Shown piece after piece: positions 16,546-25,162 of a stretch of 64,000 nt of DNA; positions within the stretch are counted from its first letter, which is position 1, and every line of letters begins with the position of its first letter. The stretch is from Saprospira grandis (GTDB lineage Bacteria; Bacteroidota; Bacteroidia; Chitinophagales; Saprospiraceae), in NCBI RefSeq assembly GCF_027594745.1, contig NZ_CP110854.1:62001-126000 (forward strand), in the 5' to 3' direction. A program made the position numbers and the translations under genes. Below the pieces are notes generated by a model, which did no database searches, was not told where the DNA came from, and saw only the letters and a program-made list of their open reading frames with translations.

Positions 16546-17145
16546 ATGGCCAAGTCCTACTACATTATATACAAGCCCTACCGCATGCTCTCGCAATTTA
16601 CGCAAGAGCATCCCGATCATATCACTTTGGCCCATCTCGAGCTAGGTTTTCCCAAAGACGTCTATCCCGTTGGCCGTCTGGATGCCGATAGTGAGGGCCT
16701 TTTGCTACTCAGCAATGACAATCTGCTCAAAACTCGTTTATTGGCCCCAAAAAATGCCCATTGGCGCTACTATTTGGTCCAAGTAGAGGGCGAGCCTCAG
16801 GAGGAAGATCTAGAAAAGTTGCGGGCGGGCGGTTTATCCATCAAGCTCCCCTCTAAGAAGCGCTATGCCTGCTTGCCGGCCAAAGCAGAGCGTTTGGAGC
16901 AGCCGCCCGCCCTACCTGAGCGGGATCCGCCTGTGCGTTTTCGGGCCAATATTCCCACCAGCTGGCTGCGCATCGGCTTGCGAGAGGGCAAAAACCGCCA
17001 AATCCGTAAAATGACCGCTGCCATAGGCTTTCCCACCCTGCGTTTGCTCCGCCATCAGATTGGCCAATGGAAAATGCCTGAAAATATGCAGGCTGGCGAC
17101 TGCATTCAGCTCACTGCAGAAGAGGCCCAGACCTTATTGAAATAG
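16546..17145 (+). CDS. rRNA pseudouridine synthase, RluE/RsuA family
   Basis: Predicted pseudouridine synthase of 199 residues acting on ribosomal RNA. It shows the N-terminal IIYKPYRMLSQFTQEH, the catalytic-Asp motif VGRLDADSEGLLLLSND near residues 42-58, and LREGKNRQIRKMTAAIGFPTLRL near the end. The short form without an S4 domain and the PY-xxL-xQFT stretch resemble RluE, which modifies 23S rRNA; the exact target base is not readable here. The start is set at MAKSYY because the upstream in-frame codons are the palindromic repeat. Its stop overlaps the GTG start of the next gene (TAGTG). Confidence 0.88.
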   Translation: MAKSYYIIYKPYRMLSQFTQEHPDHITLAHLELGFPKDVYPVGRLDADSEGLLLLSNDNLLKTRLLAPKNAHWRYYLVQVEGEPQEEDLEKLRAGGLSIKLPSKKRYACLPAKAERLEQPPALPERDPPVRFRANIPTSWLRIGLREGKNRQIRKMTAAIGFPTLRLLRHQIGQWKMPENMQAGDCIQLTAEEAQTLLK

Positions 17146-18341
17146 TGTCTAGCAAAAAACAAATTCAAATTTTTGAGCAGGATCGCCTCTATTTGGGGGC
17201 AGACCTCAGCTCCGATGAACTGCAAAGCCTTTTGCAGCTAGGGTCGCCCTATGTATTTCCTCTTCATCAGGGATTGCGTTGGGGCAACTTTGTGGGCCTA
17301 GTCGAAACGGAGCAGCTTTGTCTAGAGATTTTGCCCAAGCTAGAAAAAGCCCAAACCAAAAACCAAAAAGAGCATCGGCAGATATTGCAAGATCTGCTAG
17401 CCTATAGCCAGGCCGAAGAACTGGCGCATTGGCAAAGCTGGGCCAAACAAGCTAGCGAAAAGGGGCCCTGGCTCAGTCATTATCGGCAGAAGTTTTTGGC
17501 CGAGCTAGAAAAATTTTGGCAGGGACCCCAAGAGTATCAGGGAGGGCGGCAGGGCCGCCGCAGCAAAAACTGGAAGGGCCAAATTCACTTTTCTAAATTG
17601 CAGCCACCGGCCAAACTTTGGCCCTATATGCGGCAGAGCAGCAAAAGGCCCCAACCCTTTTTGCAGCTATTGGTCTGGACCCTCAAGGAGCTGGCTGCCC
17701 AGGGCTTGTCCCCCAAAGAAAAATGGCAGCTAGAAAATATTTTAGCGCAACTACCAGCGGCCCCAGCTCGCCCTAGGCGCATTCTTTGGGCGGCCTATGC
17801 GCCTACAAACCCCAAGGCCCAACTTCTTTTTGAGTTGGCTCGTCTGCTCCTTAGTGGTCTGCGGCCATCGGCCCAAAAAGGACCAAATTGGCTTTGGAGC
17901 TTTTTATTGCCCATGCCCCCTTTATTTGAACAGTACTTGGCTGCTAGTTTGAGCGCCATTTGTCCCAAAAACTGGAAACTCTCCTTTCAGGCAGAAAAGC
18001 CCTTTTGGAAAAGCCGAAAACTGCGGGCCGACTGCTGCTGGGAAGATGCCCATGGTCGGCGAATTTTAATGGAATTTAAGTGGAAACTACTAGAGCAAGG
18101 GCTACCTAGCGAGCAAGACTTGCGACAAATTTACAGCTATCAGCAAGAGTGGGAGGCCGAAGAAGGCTGGCTCATTTATCCGGCCGCTTTGGGCCGAGCA
18201 AAAATGAGCTCTGCGCCCTTTGCCAGCGGCAAAGGACGCGCCCGGCTGCTAGAGGTCCCTTTGGTCCAAAATGGGCAGCTCAATAAACAACTGGGGGAGA
18301 GTTTGCTGCTATTGGCCCTACAAAATGGACTAAAGCTATAG
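17145..18341 (+). CDS. McrC-like restriction protein without a partner McrB
   Basis: A 398-residue McrC-family protein. The C-terminal half has a PD-(D/E)xK-like nuclease pattern: an Asp in LRADCCWED, then ILMEFKWKLLEQG (ExK), then DLRQIYSYQQEWEAEEGWLIYP. The N-terminal half (FPLHQGLRWGNFVGLVETEQ) resembles the McrC DNA- or partner-binding domain. In classic McrBC, McrC is the nuclease moved along DNA by the GTPase McrB. No McrB or other AAA+ gene is in the window. It starts with GTG overlapping the previous stop by one base, so it is translationally coupled to an rRNA-modification gene. It may be an orphan, may have a partner elsewhere, or may act in another role. Confidence 0.75.
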   Translation: MSSKKQIQIFEQDRLYLGADLSSDELQSLLQLGSPYVFPLHQGLRWGNFVGLVETEQLCLEILPKLEKAQTKNQKEHRQILQDLLAYSQAEELAHWQSWAKQASEKGPWLSHYRQKFLAELEKFWQGPQEYQGGRQGRRSKNWKGQIHFSKLQPPAKLWPYMRQSSKRPQPFLQLLVWTLKELAAQGLSPKEKWQLENILAQLPAAPARPRRILWAAYAPTNPKAQLLFELARLLLSGLRPSAQKGPNWLWSFLLPMPPLFEQYLAASLSAICPKNWKLSFQAEKPFWKSRKLRADCCWEDAHGRRILMEFKWKLLEQGLPSEQDLRQIYSYQQEWEAEEGWLIYPAALGRAKMSSAPFASGKGRARLLEVPLVQNGQLNKQLGESLLLLALQNGLKL

Positions 18342-18343
18342 CT

Positions 18344-18605
18344 GGCCCCAAGGAGCGAAGCGACTGGCCACAGCAAGGACTTTAGTCCGCAGCTCGACGA
18401 CCAAAGGGAGTACCCGATGCGGCAGCAATGGCCGTCAGGCCAGACTGAAGCCCGAAGGGCTGAAGGGCCTAGCGATGCGGCGGGGTGGCCGAAGGCCAGA
18501 CCGAGCAAAATGAGCGTAGCGAAATTTTGCGAAGGGCCGAGCAGACCTGCGAGCCCCAAAGCGTAGCGCCGCAAGGCGAAGCCGCAGCGGAGGCCCCAAA
18601 AAAAT
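18344..18605 (-). repeat. Compound modular palindromic intergenic element
   Basis: Minus-strand compound copy holding the third module (cagctcgacgaccaaagggagta at about 18391-18413), two rounds of gccagac blocks, and the AT-rich arm gcaaaatgagc...gaaattttgc. It ends ggcgaagccgcagcggaggccccaaaa. It fills most of the 319 bp gap. Confidence 0.82.
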
Positions 18606-18660
18606 AGCAAAAAATTGTACCTTTAGCCCATCAAACTATTGATTATATATAACTACGTTT

Positions 18661-20241
18661 ATGAACTTGAAGCAAATAACATTACTGCTCGCTTCCCTGG
18701 GCCTATTATTGGGTTTGGATAGTTGTCATTTATTGAAAGGAGGGGGCGGAACGGATGAATTAGAAACCGTTCGGACCAATAAGGATACCGCAAAAACCAT
18801 TGTCGATAATGGCTACAAGCCAGAAATCACGAATCGAGATAGTCTGCGCAACATCAAGCCCGACACCATTGTTTGGCAGGATACTTTGCAAGAATCGCAG
18901 TTTAAGCAAATCATTGTAGAGTATAAAAAAATTGGGCAGCAGCCGATTATCAAAGACACCTTGGGTTGGATTGATTATGCGGGAAAAATCTATGAGGGCA
19001 ATCCCAATCAGATGCGTCAGGCCGAAATGAAAGAGCAATATACCTTGACGATTATGTTGCCTTTTTTGGCCAATAAATACTATAAAAACGAGATTCCGCT
19101 TCGTTCTTTGCGGGCTGTAGAATACTATGAGGGCGTAGAATTGGCTTTGGATAGTTTGCAAAAAACCAAGCTGGCCCTAAAGGTACAAGTATTTGATACA
19201 GAGTCTAGTGAAAGCAAAGTTGACAGTCTGCTCAAGAGTAAATCTTTGGCGCAATCGGATGTCATTTTGGGTCCGGTGAGTTCTAAACTGCTACAAAAAA
19301 CGGCCAACTTTGGTCGAGACAGCGGTATTATGGTGGTTTCGCCATTTAACAACAACCCTAGCGTAACAGAAAACAACATTTTCTATCTACAGCTCAATCC
19401 GGGTTATCCTGTACACTACCAACATATGGGGGCTTTTTTGGCCCAGGGCATTGAGACCCCTGCCGAGCTAAAATACCGCATTAAGAAGCAAAACCTGCTG
19501 ATTGTGGGCCAAGAAAGAGACAGCAATGCTGTTCGCGAGCTAGTTGCGGCCTATCAAAAGGGGAAAAATGATTTGGATGCTCAGATTCCGAGCTACCTCT
19601 CGCCCAACAATGGTTTGAGCATTGCCAACATTCAAAAAAAGCTGAGCAAAGATGCCCTAAACATCATCATCATTCCCTCTCATCGCTCGGAAAGTTTTGT
19701 CTTTGCGGCCCTTAGAGAGCTGCACAGTTTGGTAGATCGAGTAGAAAAAGGCAAAGGCTATGAATTTTTAGTCATTGGGATGCCGCAATGGAAATACTAC
19801 GAGCGCATCAACTACGATTACTATGAAAACCTCCGCCTTCATTTTAGCGATGCCCTTTTTGTGCAAGAAGATAGTCGGGAGGCCAAGGCCTTTATCAAAA
19901 AATATAAGCAGCGCTATGGCATTGCGCCCCGAGAATTTGCCTATATGGGTTATGATGCCACCCTTTACTTGGGCAAAATGCTAGAAAAATACGGCACGGG
20001 CTTTCCGGAGCATTTTCATGAAGCGCCCTATTTGGGTTTGCAGACTCGTTTCTACATTGAGGAAGTCATAGAGGAGCGGCCCTTGCTAGAAAATGAAGAG
20101 ATCATTGAAAAGCCCCTAATCAATCGTTTTGAAAACCAATTTGTGCACTTTTTGCAATTTAAGGACTACCAACTTCGGCCCCTATCTATCTTTATTTCTA
20201 AATTGCAGGAAGAAATTGAAGCGCAGCAAAAAGAAGACTAA
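18661..20241 (+). CDS. Lipoprotein with periplasmic binding protein type 1 fold
   Basis: A 526-residue lipoprotein with lipobox LGLDSC at residues 18-23. The disordered N-terminal ~120 residues precede a Leu/Ile/Val-binding-protein-like domain: YTLTIMLPFLANKYY, RAVEYYEGVELALDSLQ, DVILGPVSSKLLQKTANFGRD, IMVVSPFNNNPSVTENN, later FAYMGYDATLYLGKML. Such outer-surface or periplasmic receptors bind amino acids or other small ligands, or (LpoA-like in other bacteria) regulate wall synthesis. No ABC transporter genes are adjacent, which makes a transport role less certain. A near-consensus minus-7 box (taccttta, 18618-18625) precedes it. It ends 41 bp before ribE. Confidence 0.72.
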   Translation: MNLKQITLLLASLGLLLGLDSCHLLKGGGGTDELETVRTNKDTAKTIVDNGYKPEITNRDSLRNIKPDTIVWQDTLQESQFKQIIVEYKKIGQQPIIKDTLGWIDYAGKIYEGNPNQMRQAEMKEQYTLTIMLPFLANKYYKNEIPLRSLRAVEYYEGVELALDSLQKTKLALKVQVFDTESSESKVDSLLKSKSLAQSDVILGPVSSKLLQKTANFGRDSGIMVVSPFNNNPSVTENNIFYLQLNPGYPVHYQHMGAFLAQGIETPAELKYRIKKQNLLIVGQERDSNAVRELVAAYQKGKNDLDAQIPSYLSPNNGLSIANIQKKLSKDALNIIIIPSHRSESFVFAALRELHSLVDRVEKGKGYEFLVIGMPQWKYYERINYDYYENLRLHFSDALFVQEDSREAKAFIKKYKQRYGIAPREFAYMGYDATLYLGKMLEKYGTGFPEHFHEAPYLGLQTRFYIEEVIEERPLLENEEIIEKPLINRFENQFVHFLQFKDYQLRPLSIFISKLQEEIEAQQKED

Positions 20242-20282
20242 ACTCTATTCCTTTTGCCCTGTTAGAGACAAAAACAACAATT

Positions 20283-20879
20283 ATGTTTACTGGAATCATA
20301 GAAGATGCGGGCCAAATTATTGGTCTAGAAAAAGAAGGGAGCAATTTGCATATCAAAGTAGCCTCTCGCCTAGCGCCTGAGCTAAAAATTGACCAAAGTC
20401 TGGCCCATAATGGCGTTTGTTTGACCGTAGTGGCTTGCAATCAAGAGAACTATACCGTTACGGCCATTGAAGAGACCTTAATTCGGACCAACTTGGGCCA
20501 ACTTCAGATTGGCGACAGCGTCAATTTGGAGCGCGCTATGCCTTATAATGGCCGCCTAGATGGCCATATCGTGCAGGGCCATGTCGATAAAACGGGCCAA
20601 TGCCTTGCGGTAGAAGAAGTAGATGGCAGTTGGTATTTTCGCTTTAGCTACGAAATTGCCCCCGAGCATCTTTTGGTCGATAAAGGCTCTATTTGCATCA
20701 ATGGCGTAAGCTTGACCGTGGTCAATCCTAGCCAAAATGAATTTTCGGTGGCGATTATCCCCTACACCTACGAGCACACCAGCTTTAAGCAGCTAAAAGT
20801 AGGCGATACCGTCAATCTAGAATTTGATATTTTGGGCAAATACGTGGCCCGCTATGCCGCTGTTTACCAAAACGCCTAG
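20283..20879 (+). CDS. ribE: Riboflavin synthase (alpha subunit)
   Basis: Dismutates two 6,7-dimethyl-8-ribityllumazine molecules into riboflavin. The 198-residue protein has the invariant MFTGIIEDAG start and two tandem lumazine-binding domains of about 95 residues each. Each domain has a conserved segment: HNGVCLTVV in the first and INGVSLTVV in the second, plus GHIVQGHVDKTG at the domain boundary. No FMN riboswitch-like structure was recognised in the short upstream spacer. A strong terminator follows. Confidence 0.95.
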   Translation: MFTGIIEDAGQIIGLEKEGSNLHIKVASRLAPELKIDQSLAHNGVCLTVVACNQENYTVTAIEETLIRTNLGQLQIGDSVNLERAMPYNGRLDGHIVQGHVDKTGQCLAVEEVDGSWYFRFSYEIAPEHLLVDKGSICINGVSLTVVNPSQNEFSVAIIPYTYEHTSFKQLKVGDTVNLEFDILGKYVARYAAVYQNA

Positions 20880-20900
20880 GTCCTTAACTAAAGGGGCCCC

Positions 20901-20933
20901 AAAGGAGGAAAGCCAAGGCTTTCCTCCTTTTTT
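20901..20933 (+). terminator. Terminator of ribE
   Basis: Fourteen-base-pair stem aaaggaggaaagcc / ggctttcctccttt with an aa loop and a T run. Confidence 0.92.
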
Positions 20934-21033
20934 CTGGCTATATAGAACTTCATATATAAATCAAAGGCCTAACTTCTTTGTAATCCTTTTAAAAAATCTC
21001 ATTTTTGGGATTCACCAACTAGGAATACAAATT

Positions 21034-21849
21034 ATGTCTGTACATCAGCCTGTCAAGAAAGTAACCACCCATGTTTTGCACGCCATGAAGCAAAGAGGCG
21101 AAAAGATTTCTATGCTCACCGCCTACGACTTTTCTATGGCCCGCATCCTCGATGAAGCCGGAATTGATGTTTTATTGGTCGGAGATAGCGCCTCTAATGT
21201 TATGGCGGGCCATGAAACCACCCTCCCCATCACCTTGGACCAAATTATCTATCATGCACAATCTGTTGTACGTGGCGTAGACCGCTCCTTTGTGGTCGTT
21301 GATTTGCCTTTTGGTTGCTATCAGGGCGACTCTAAAGCGGCCTTAAATTCTACCATCCGCATCATGAAGGAAACGGGCGGACATGCCGTGAAGTTAGAGG
21401 GCGGTAGCGAAATTTCGGAGTCGATTAGCCGCATTTTGTCGGCTGGCGTCCCCGTTATGGGCCATCTTGGCCTCACCCCTCAATCGATCTATAAGTTTGG
21501 CACCTATAGTGTGCGGGCCAAAAAGGAAGCCGAGGCCAAAAAACTGCTAGAAGATGCCAAATTGCTCGAAAAATTGGGTTGTTTTGCCATTGTTCTCGAA
21601 AAAATCCCCGCTCAACTGGCCAAAGAAGTGGCCCAGGCGGTCAGCATTCCCATTATTGGCATTGGCGCCGGCCCCGATGTAGACGGGCAGGTGCTGGTGG
21701 TGCACGATATGCTGGGCATGACCAAAGATTTTCACCCTCGCTTTTTGCGCCGCTACCTCAATATGTATGAAATGATGAAGGAAGCCACCCAGCGCTATAT
21801 CAAGGATGTCAAAACCCAAGATTTTCCCAACGAAAAAGAACAGTACTAA
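21034..21849 (+). CDS. panB: 3-methyl-2-oxobutanoate hydroxymethyltransferase
   Basis: PanB makes ketopantoate from alpha-ketoisovalerate and methylene-tetrahydrofolate, the first committed step of pantothenate and CoA synthesis. Signatures are KISMLTAYDFSMARI near the N-terminus, VLLVGDSASNVMAGHETTLPI with the Mg-binding Asp, GHLGLTPQSIYKFGTYSVRAK, and GIGAGPDVDGQVLVVHDMLGM. At 271 residues the length is normal. The frame stays open into ribE, but the family N-terminus and the position after the ribE terminator fix the start at 21034. Confidence 0.96.
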   Translation: MSVHQPVKKVTTHVLHAMKQRGEKISMLTAYDFSMARILDEAGIDVLLVGDSASNVMAGHETTLPITLDQIIYHAQSVVRGVDRSFVVVDLPFGCYQGDSKAALNSTIRIMKETGGHAVKLEGGSEISESISRILSAGVPVMGHLGLTPQSIYKFGTYSVRAKKEAEAKKLLEDAKLLEKLGCFAIVLEKIPAQLAKEVAQAVSIPIIGIGAGPDVDGQVLVVHDMLGMTKDFHPRFLRRYLNMYEMMKEATQRYIKDVKTQDFPNEKEQY

Positions 21850-21861
21850 GGTTTTTATTTT

Positions 21862-22092
21862 TTGGGGCTGCCCCTTCCGCCGGGTTGAAACCCAGCGCAA
21901 AGCGGTATCGCTTTGCGAACTTATACAAAATGAGGGTGGAAACCCTCATGAATAATCGGCTCGGGTCGGGCTATGTCGTGGCTCGCAAGTCTGCTCGGCC
22001 CTGCGCAAAATTTCGCTAGGCTCATTTTGCTAGGTCTGCGGCTAGGCCGCACCACTTTCTATCCCTCAGCCTGCGGGCCTTCGGCCCTGCAA
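21862..22092 (+). repeat. Modular palindromic intergenic element with inserted GGGTTT module
   Basis: Plus-strand copy after panB. Between ggggctgcccc and cgggtcgggctatg lies the ~75 bp module (gggttgaaaccc, gcaaagcggtatcgctttgc, atgagggtggaaaccctcat). Further arms are gcaaaatttcgc...tcattttgc and gcggctaggccgc. The insertion site is the same as in the 4.1-4.3 kb copy. Confidence 0.88.
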
Positions 22093-22127
22093 AACGCCAA
22101 AATTGCATTTTTTCATCTCAAGTTATC

Positions 22128-23189
22128 ATGGAAAAAAAATCTCTTGCTCGGATTATCCGCATTAGTTTGCTTATTGTTTTTCTGGGGGCCATTGCGGCTC
22201 TTGGCGCTGCCTATTATTACTACCAAATCATTTTTGGTCCCTCTTTGCCCAAAGAGAAAGAGCAAATTACGCTTTACCTAAAAGAGGCCCCTAGTCTAGA
22301 GCAGCTGGCCGACAGTTTGAGCGAAAAAGCTTGGCTTAAGGACAAGGCCAATTTTGTCTGGGTGGGCCAAAAAATGAAGTTTAAGGGGCGGGCGGGCCGC
22401 TATATTTTAGAAGATACGCTAAGCAGCTACTACCAGCTCTTTGCTCAACTAAGAAAAGGGCAGTCGCCTGTTCGCTTTACCTTTAATAATTTGCGTTTGC
22501 CCCAACAGCTAGCGGGTCTTTTGGGCCAAGAACTAGCCTATGATTCTTTGGCCTATTGGGAAGCCATGCAAAAGGCCGACTTTATGGCCCAGAATCAGCT
22601 TAATCCGCAAACGCTAATGACGCTTTTTATTCCCAACACCTATGAGCTCTACTGGAATATTTCGCCAGAAGAATTTGTAGACCGAATGAAAAAAGAGCAC
22701 AATAAGTTTTGGGAAAGCAACAACCGCCTGGCCCTAGCCGACAGCCTTGGCCTGAGCCCTGCAGAGGTTTATACCTTGGCCTCTATTGTAGATGCAGAAA
22801 GTAATTATGGACCAGAAAAGGCCCGCATTGCTGGCGTTTACCTCAATCGGCTCAAAAGCAAAAGCTGGAAACTAGAAGCCGATCCCACGGTGGTCTTTGC
22901 CCAAGGCGATTTTTCTATCCGAAGAGTCACTAGAGAGATGCTCGAAATTGATTCGCCTTACAATACCTATAAGTATGCAGGTTTACCCCCCGGCCCTATT
23001 CGCATGGCCTCTCGCCAAGCCATAGATGCCGTTTTGAAGGCCGAAAAGCACAACTACTGGTTTTTCTGTGCCAAACCACCAGAAGAAGGGCAGCCCGCCC
23101 AACATGCCTTTGCCCGAAACTCGGCAGAGCATGGCCGAAATGCCAGGACCTACCAGCGTTGGCTCAATCAACAAAAAATTTATCGCTAA
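22128..23189 (+). CDS. mltG: Endolytic murein transglycosylase MltG (YceG family)
   Basis: Inner-membrane lytic transglycosylase of 353 residues that cuts nascent glycan strands and sets their length. One N-terminal membrane anchor lies at residues ~10-33 (SLLIVFLGAIAALGAAYYYY). A LysM-like region follows, then the YceG catalytic domain: TLFIPNTYELYWN, LASIVDAESNYGPEKARIAG with the catalytic-region glutamate, and DPTVVFAQGDFSIRR. It ends with SPYNTYKYAGLPPGPI. The usual E-x-E pair of this motif is D-x-E here, with the second acidic residue kept. It has its own terminator. Confidence 0.93.
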   Translation: MEKKSLARIIRISLLIVFLGAIAALGAAYYYYQIIFGPSLPKEKEQITLYLKEAPSLEQLADSLSEKAWLKDKANFVWVGQKMKFKGRAGRYILEDTLSSYYQLFAQLRKGQSPVRFTFNNLRLPQQLAGLLGQELAYDSLAYWEAMQKADFMAQNQLNPQTLMTLFIPNTYELYWNISPEEFVDRMKKEHNKFWESNNRLALADSLGLSPAEVYTLASIVDAESNYGPEKARIAGVYLNRLKSKSWKLEADPTVVFAQGDFSIRRVTREMLEIDSPYNTYKYAGLPPGPIRMASRQAIDAVLKAEKHNYWFFCAKPPEEGQPAQHAFARNSAEHGRNARTYQRWLNQQKIYR

Positions 23190-23199
23190 GCGAAAATTT

Positions 23200-23235
23200 A
23201 AAAAGGAGCAGATGTTTTCATCTGCTCCTTTTTTT
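23200..23235 (+). terminator. Terminator of mltG
   Basis: aaaaggagcagatg / catctgctcctttt stem with a run of seven T. Confidence 0.9.
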
Positions 23236-23316
23236 GGCCCAAAATGGGGCATTTAGCCCTTTTAGTAATAAAAACCGTCCTAAAAGTGTTAAAATTTGAA
23301 GAAAAACTGCCCATAG

Positions 23317-23347
23317 TTTGCATATTAAAATCTGATCCGTACATTTG
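23317..23347 (+). promoter_or_regulatory. Full-consensus Bacteroidota promoter
   Basis: TTTG at 23317-23320, a 19-nt spacer, then TACATTTG at 23340-23347. This matches the described TTTG-N19-TAnnTTTG pattern at both boxes with ideal spacing. It would start transcription near 23353. Confidence 0.7.
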
Positions 23348-23352
23348 TATTG

Positions 23353-23419
23353 TCTTTGTGTTTATTTGTTTGGGTTTTTAGGGGAGGCTGTTCCGAATAG
23401 GAGCAGCCTCTTTTTTTTG
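23353..23419 (+). ncRNA. Candidate short transcript (small RNA or attenuated leader)
   Basis: Between the promoter at 23317-23347 and a strong terminator (gaggctgttcc / ggagcagcctc around gaata, then eight T, 23383-23418) lies about 65 nt with no ORF. It is either an independent small RNA or a leader with an attenuator for the gene that begins 100 bp later. I recognise no known RNA family in it. Confidence 0.45.
23383..23418 (+). terminator. Orphan terminator between mltG and the next gene
   Basis: Eleven-base-pair stem with one G-T pair and an octa-T tail. mltG already has its own terminator 150 bp upstream, so this one must end another transcript. Confidence 0.85.
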
Positions 23420-23519
23420 TGCCTATAAAAACGTTTGATTTTAGTCCCTTTTCTGTATATTTAGGGCAAAGGATTTTAGAACGAAATCCTGAGCCAAAAT
23501 ACCTAATAGTTAAGAACCT

Positions 23520-24455
23520 ATGTTGAAAATTAGTAAAATCAAGCCAGAGGACTTAAAGACCCTCACCTTTAATGATTATAAGAAGGTGGTACGTCTTCTT
23601 TTTAACGGCTTAAAGAAATTGCACAAAGGGCCAGAGCAGCCTGTAGAATTTGTGGTATTGACCAACTTTGAGTTTGCCGATAAGAAAGGGAAAAAGACCA
23701 TGATTATTTTGCCGGGCAAGCAAACGCCTGAGTGGAAAAAAGAAATTAAACAGCGCCTTAAAGACAACAAGAAAAATGTTTTGGTGGGGCATTGTTTTGT
23801 GAGTGAAACTGATGGCCAGGAAGAGATCAATGTGATGCCCAAGCAGGGAATGGCCAAGGTGGCACAGATCCAAAAAATGGGCAAGCAGATGTTCAATATG
23901 GCCAAACTGGGCTTTAAGCTAGCTGCTGGTGCGGCAGAAGCTTCTAATGCGGCCTCTGCCTCTATGGACCAATCTGCACTAGAGGAGCAGCAAGAGGCCA
24001 AGGCCCAAACAGAAGACAGCGCCAAAGCGGCCAAAAAAGAGGCGCTTAAAGAAGAGCTCAAGGCTTTGGTAGATAGCTCTAAAGAAATTAAATCAGACTT
24101 TGACAAGGTCAAGGAATTGGCGGCTCGCCTCAAGAAGGGCGAAAGCCAGCAAACTGATTTGAGTTTTACGCAAGATGTCGTTGAAAAGGTAGAGCAATTT
24201 ATCAATGCCTTTCATAATAGCAAAAAACCGATTCAGGAGCGCTTGCAGGGCCATAAAGATATGATTGCGGCCCAATTGCCCAAGCTAGAAAAGTTGGCCG
24301 AGCGCCTAGGCAGCCAGTCTTCTGGCGCCAATGCAGCAGATGCTACCGCTAGCCTCAGTCTAGAAGAACTAAAAGCAGGCATGGAAGCCGCTAAAAAAGC
24401 CGTAGATCAACTGAAAAAAGAGTTGGACCTAGATGCCATTTTGGCTAGCCTCTAA
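23520..24455 (+). CDS. Unknown soluble protein with N-terminal globular domain and C-terminal coiled coils
   Basis: A 311-residue protein with no signal peptide or membrane segment. Residues 1-110 look like a compact alpha/beta domain (FVVLTNFEFADKKGKKTMII). A short Ala/Gly-rich amphipathic or mildly hydrophobic stretch follows at ~115-145 (MAKLGFKLAAGAAEASNAAS). The remaining half is highly charged, Lys/Glu/Ala-rich and strongly predicted coiled coil (EEQQEAKAQTEDSAKAAKKE). I do not recognise the family. It stands alone between a candidate attenuator and a strong terminator, so it is probably monocistronic. Confidence 0.7.
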   Translation: MLKISKIKPEDLKTLTFNDYKKVVRLLFNGLKKLHKGPEQPVEFVVLTNFEFADKKGKKTMIILPGKQTPEWKKEIKQRLKDNKKNVLVGHCFVSETDGQEEINVMPKQGMAKVAQIQKMGKQMFNMAKLGFKLAAGAAEASNAASASMDQSALEEQQEAKAQTEDSAKAAKKEALKEELKALVDSSKEIKSDFDKVKELAARLKKGESQQTDLSFTQDVVEKVEQFINAFHNSKKPIQERLQGHKDMIAAQLPKLEKLAERLGSQSSGANAADATASLSLEELKAGMEAAKKAVDQLKKELDLDAILASL

Positions 24456-24474
24456 CTAGCGCTTAAGATGATTG

Positions 24475-24512
24475 AAAAGGCAGAAAACCAATTGGTTTTC
24501 TGCCTTTTTTTT
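24475..24512 (+). terminator. Terminator of the coiled-coil protein gene
   Basis: aaaaggcagaaaacca / ggttttctgcctttt stem around att, with a T run. Confidence 0.9.
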
Positions 24513-24561
24513 GAGGGTGTTTAAAATTTTTTGTTCTCCCTTTTTGTAGCCTAGGGGCGAT

Positions 24562-24601
24562 GAATGGCAGGCGGCAAGCCGCCATGGCCGAAGGCAACAG
24601 C
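24562..24601 (-). repeat. Fragment of the modular palindromic element
   Basis: Only ggcaggcggcaagccgccatggccgaaggc remains. This is the same string that opens the 26.06 kb copy, so it is a truncated copy. Confidence 0.6.
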
Positions 24602-24622
24602 TTTTTTTGAGTACTCTAATTC

Positions 24623-25162
24623 CTATAAATCTTTAAAATAATCGAAAAAGTTTTCAAAAAACAGCATCCTTGCATTAGGCTGTCCACCAAAAAACTTCAT
24701 CCCCTCATGAACAAAATCTAATTCAGGGATAACATATATCTCTTCCCTGAAAGTGAATTTTCGAATTCCATGCTGATCAAAAAATGCAGTCAGTTTTTCG
24801 TCCAAATCAAATTGTTCTTGGGTAAAGTATTCAAAGTAACTCTCTGTGTCAATCCGTTTATCCCAAGCCTTAGGATCTGGGTTTTTTACAGTACAATTAA
24901 ACGTTAGGCGTACTACATCCACTAGTTTAGAAATGACTATAGTCGTGCTATAGTTAATCTCTAATTCCCCATACTTAAATGTGGGGTGATAAATAGAAGC
25001 GCTCACCCTTGGAAGATCGAAGTTGTCATAAATTTCGGCCGATTCTCCTAGTTCTGCTCTCAATGCATCTATTAGCGGATAAGGCTGCATGACTTTTTCT
25101 CGGTATTCCTCCTTAGAAAGTGCCATCACACGATCAATTAAGGGATAAAAATCATCATCCAT
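24623..25162 (-). CDS. Hypothetical protein of 179 residues
   Basis: Acidic cytoplasmic protein with no signal peptide, containing aromatic-rich segments (YFEYFTQEQFDLDE, FFENFFDYFKDL). Family not recognised. It is visibly more AT-rich than its neighbours, sits alone and is bordered by the palindromic-repeat island. Composition and isolation are what one sees for acquired cargo such as stand-alone immunity proteins, but nothing in the sequence proves that. The ATG at 25162 follows an AT-rich stretch on the minus strand. Confidence 0.55.
   Translation of the reverse strand: MDDDFYPLIDRVMALSKEEYREKVMQPYPLIDALRAELGESAEIYDNFDLPRVSASIYHPTFKYGELEINYSTTIVISKLVDVVRLTFNCTVKNPDPKAWDKRIDTESYFEYFTQEQFDLDEKLTAFFDQHGIRKFTFREEIYVIPELDFVHEGMKFFGGQPNARMLFFENFFDYFKDL

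Noticed and set aside
17145..18341. Complete McrBC restriction or defence island
   Set aside because: Only McrC-like is present; neighbours are housekeeping genes and there are no other defence genes in the window.
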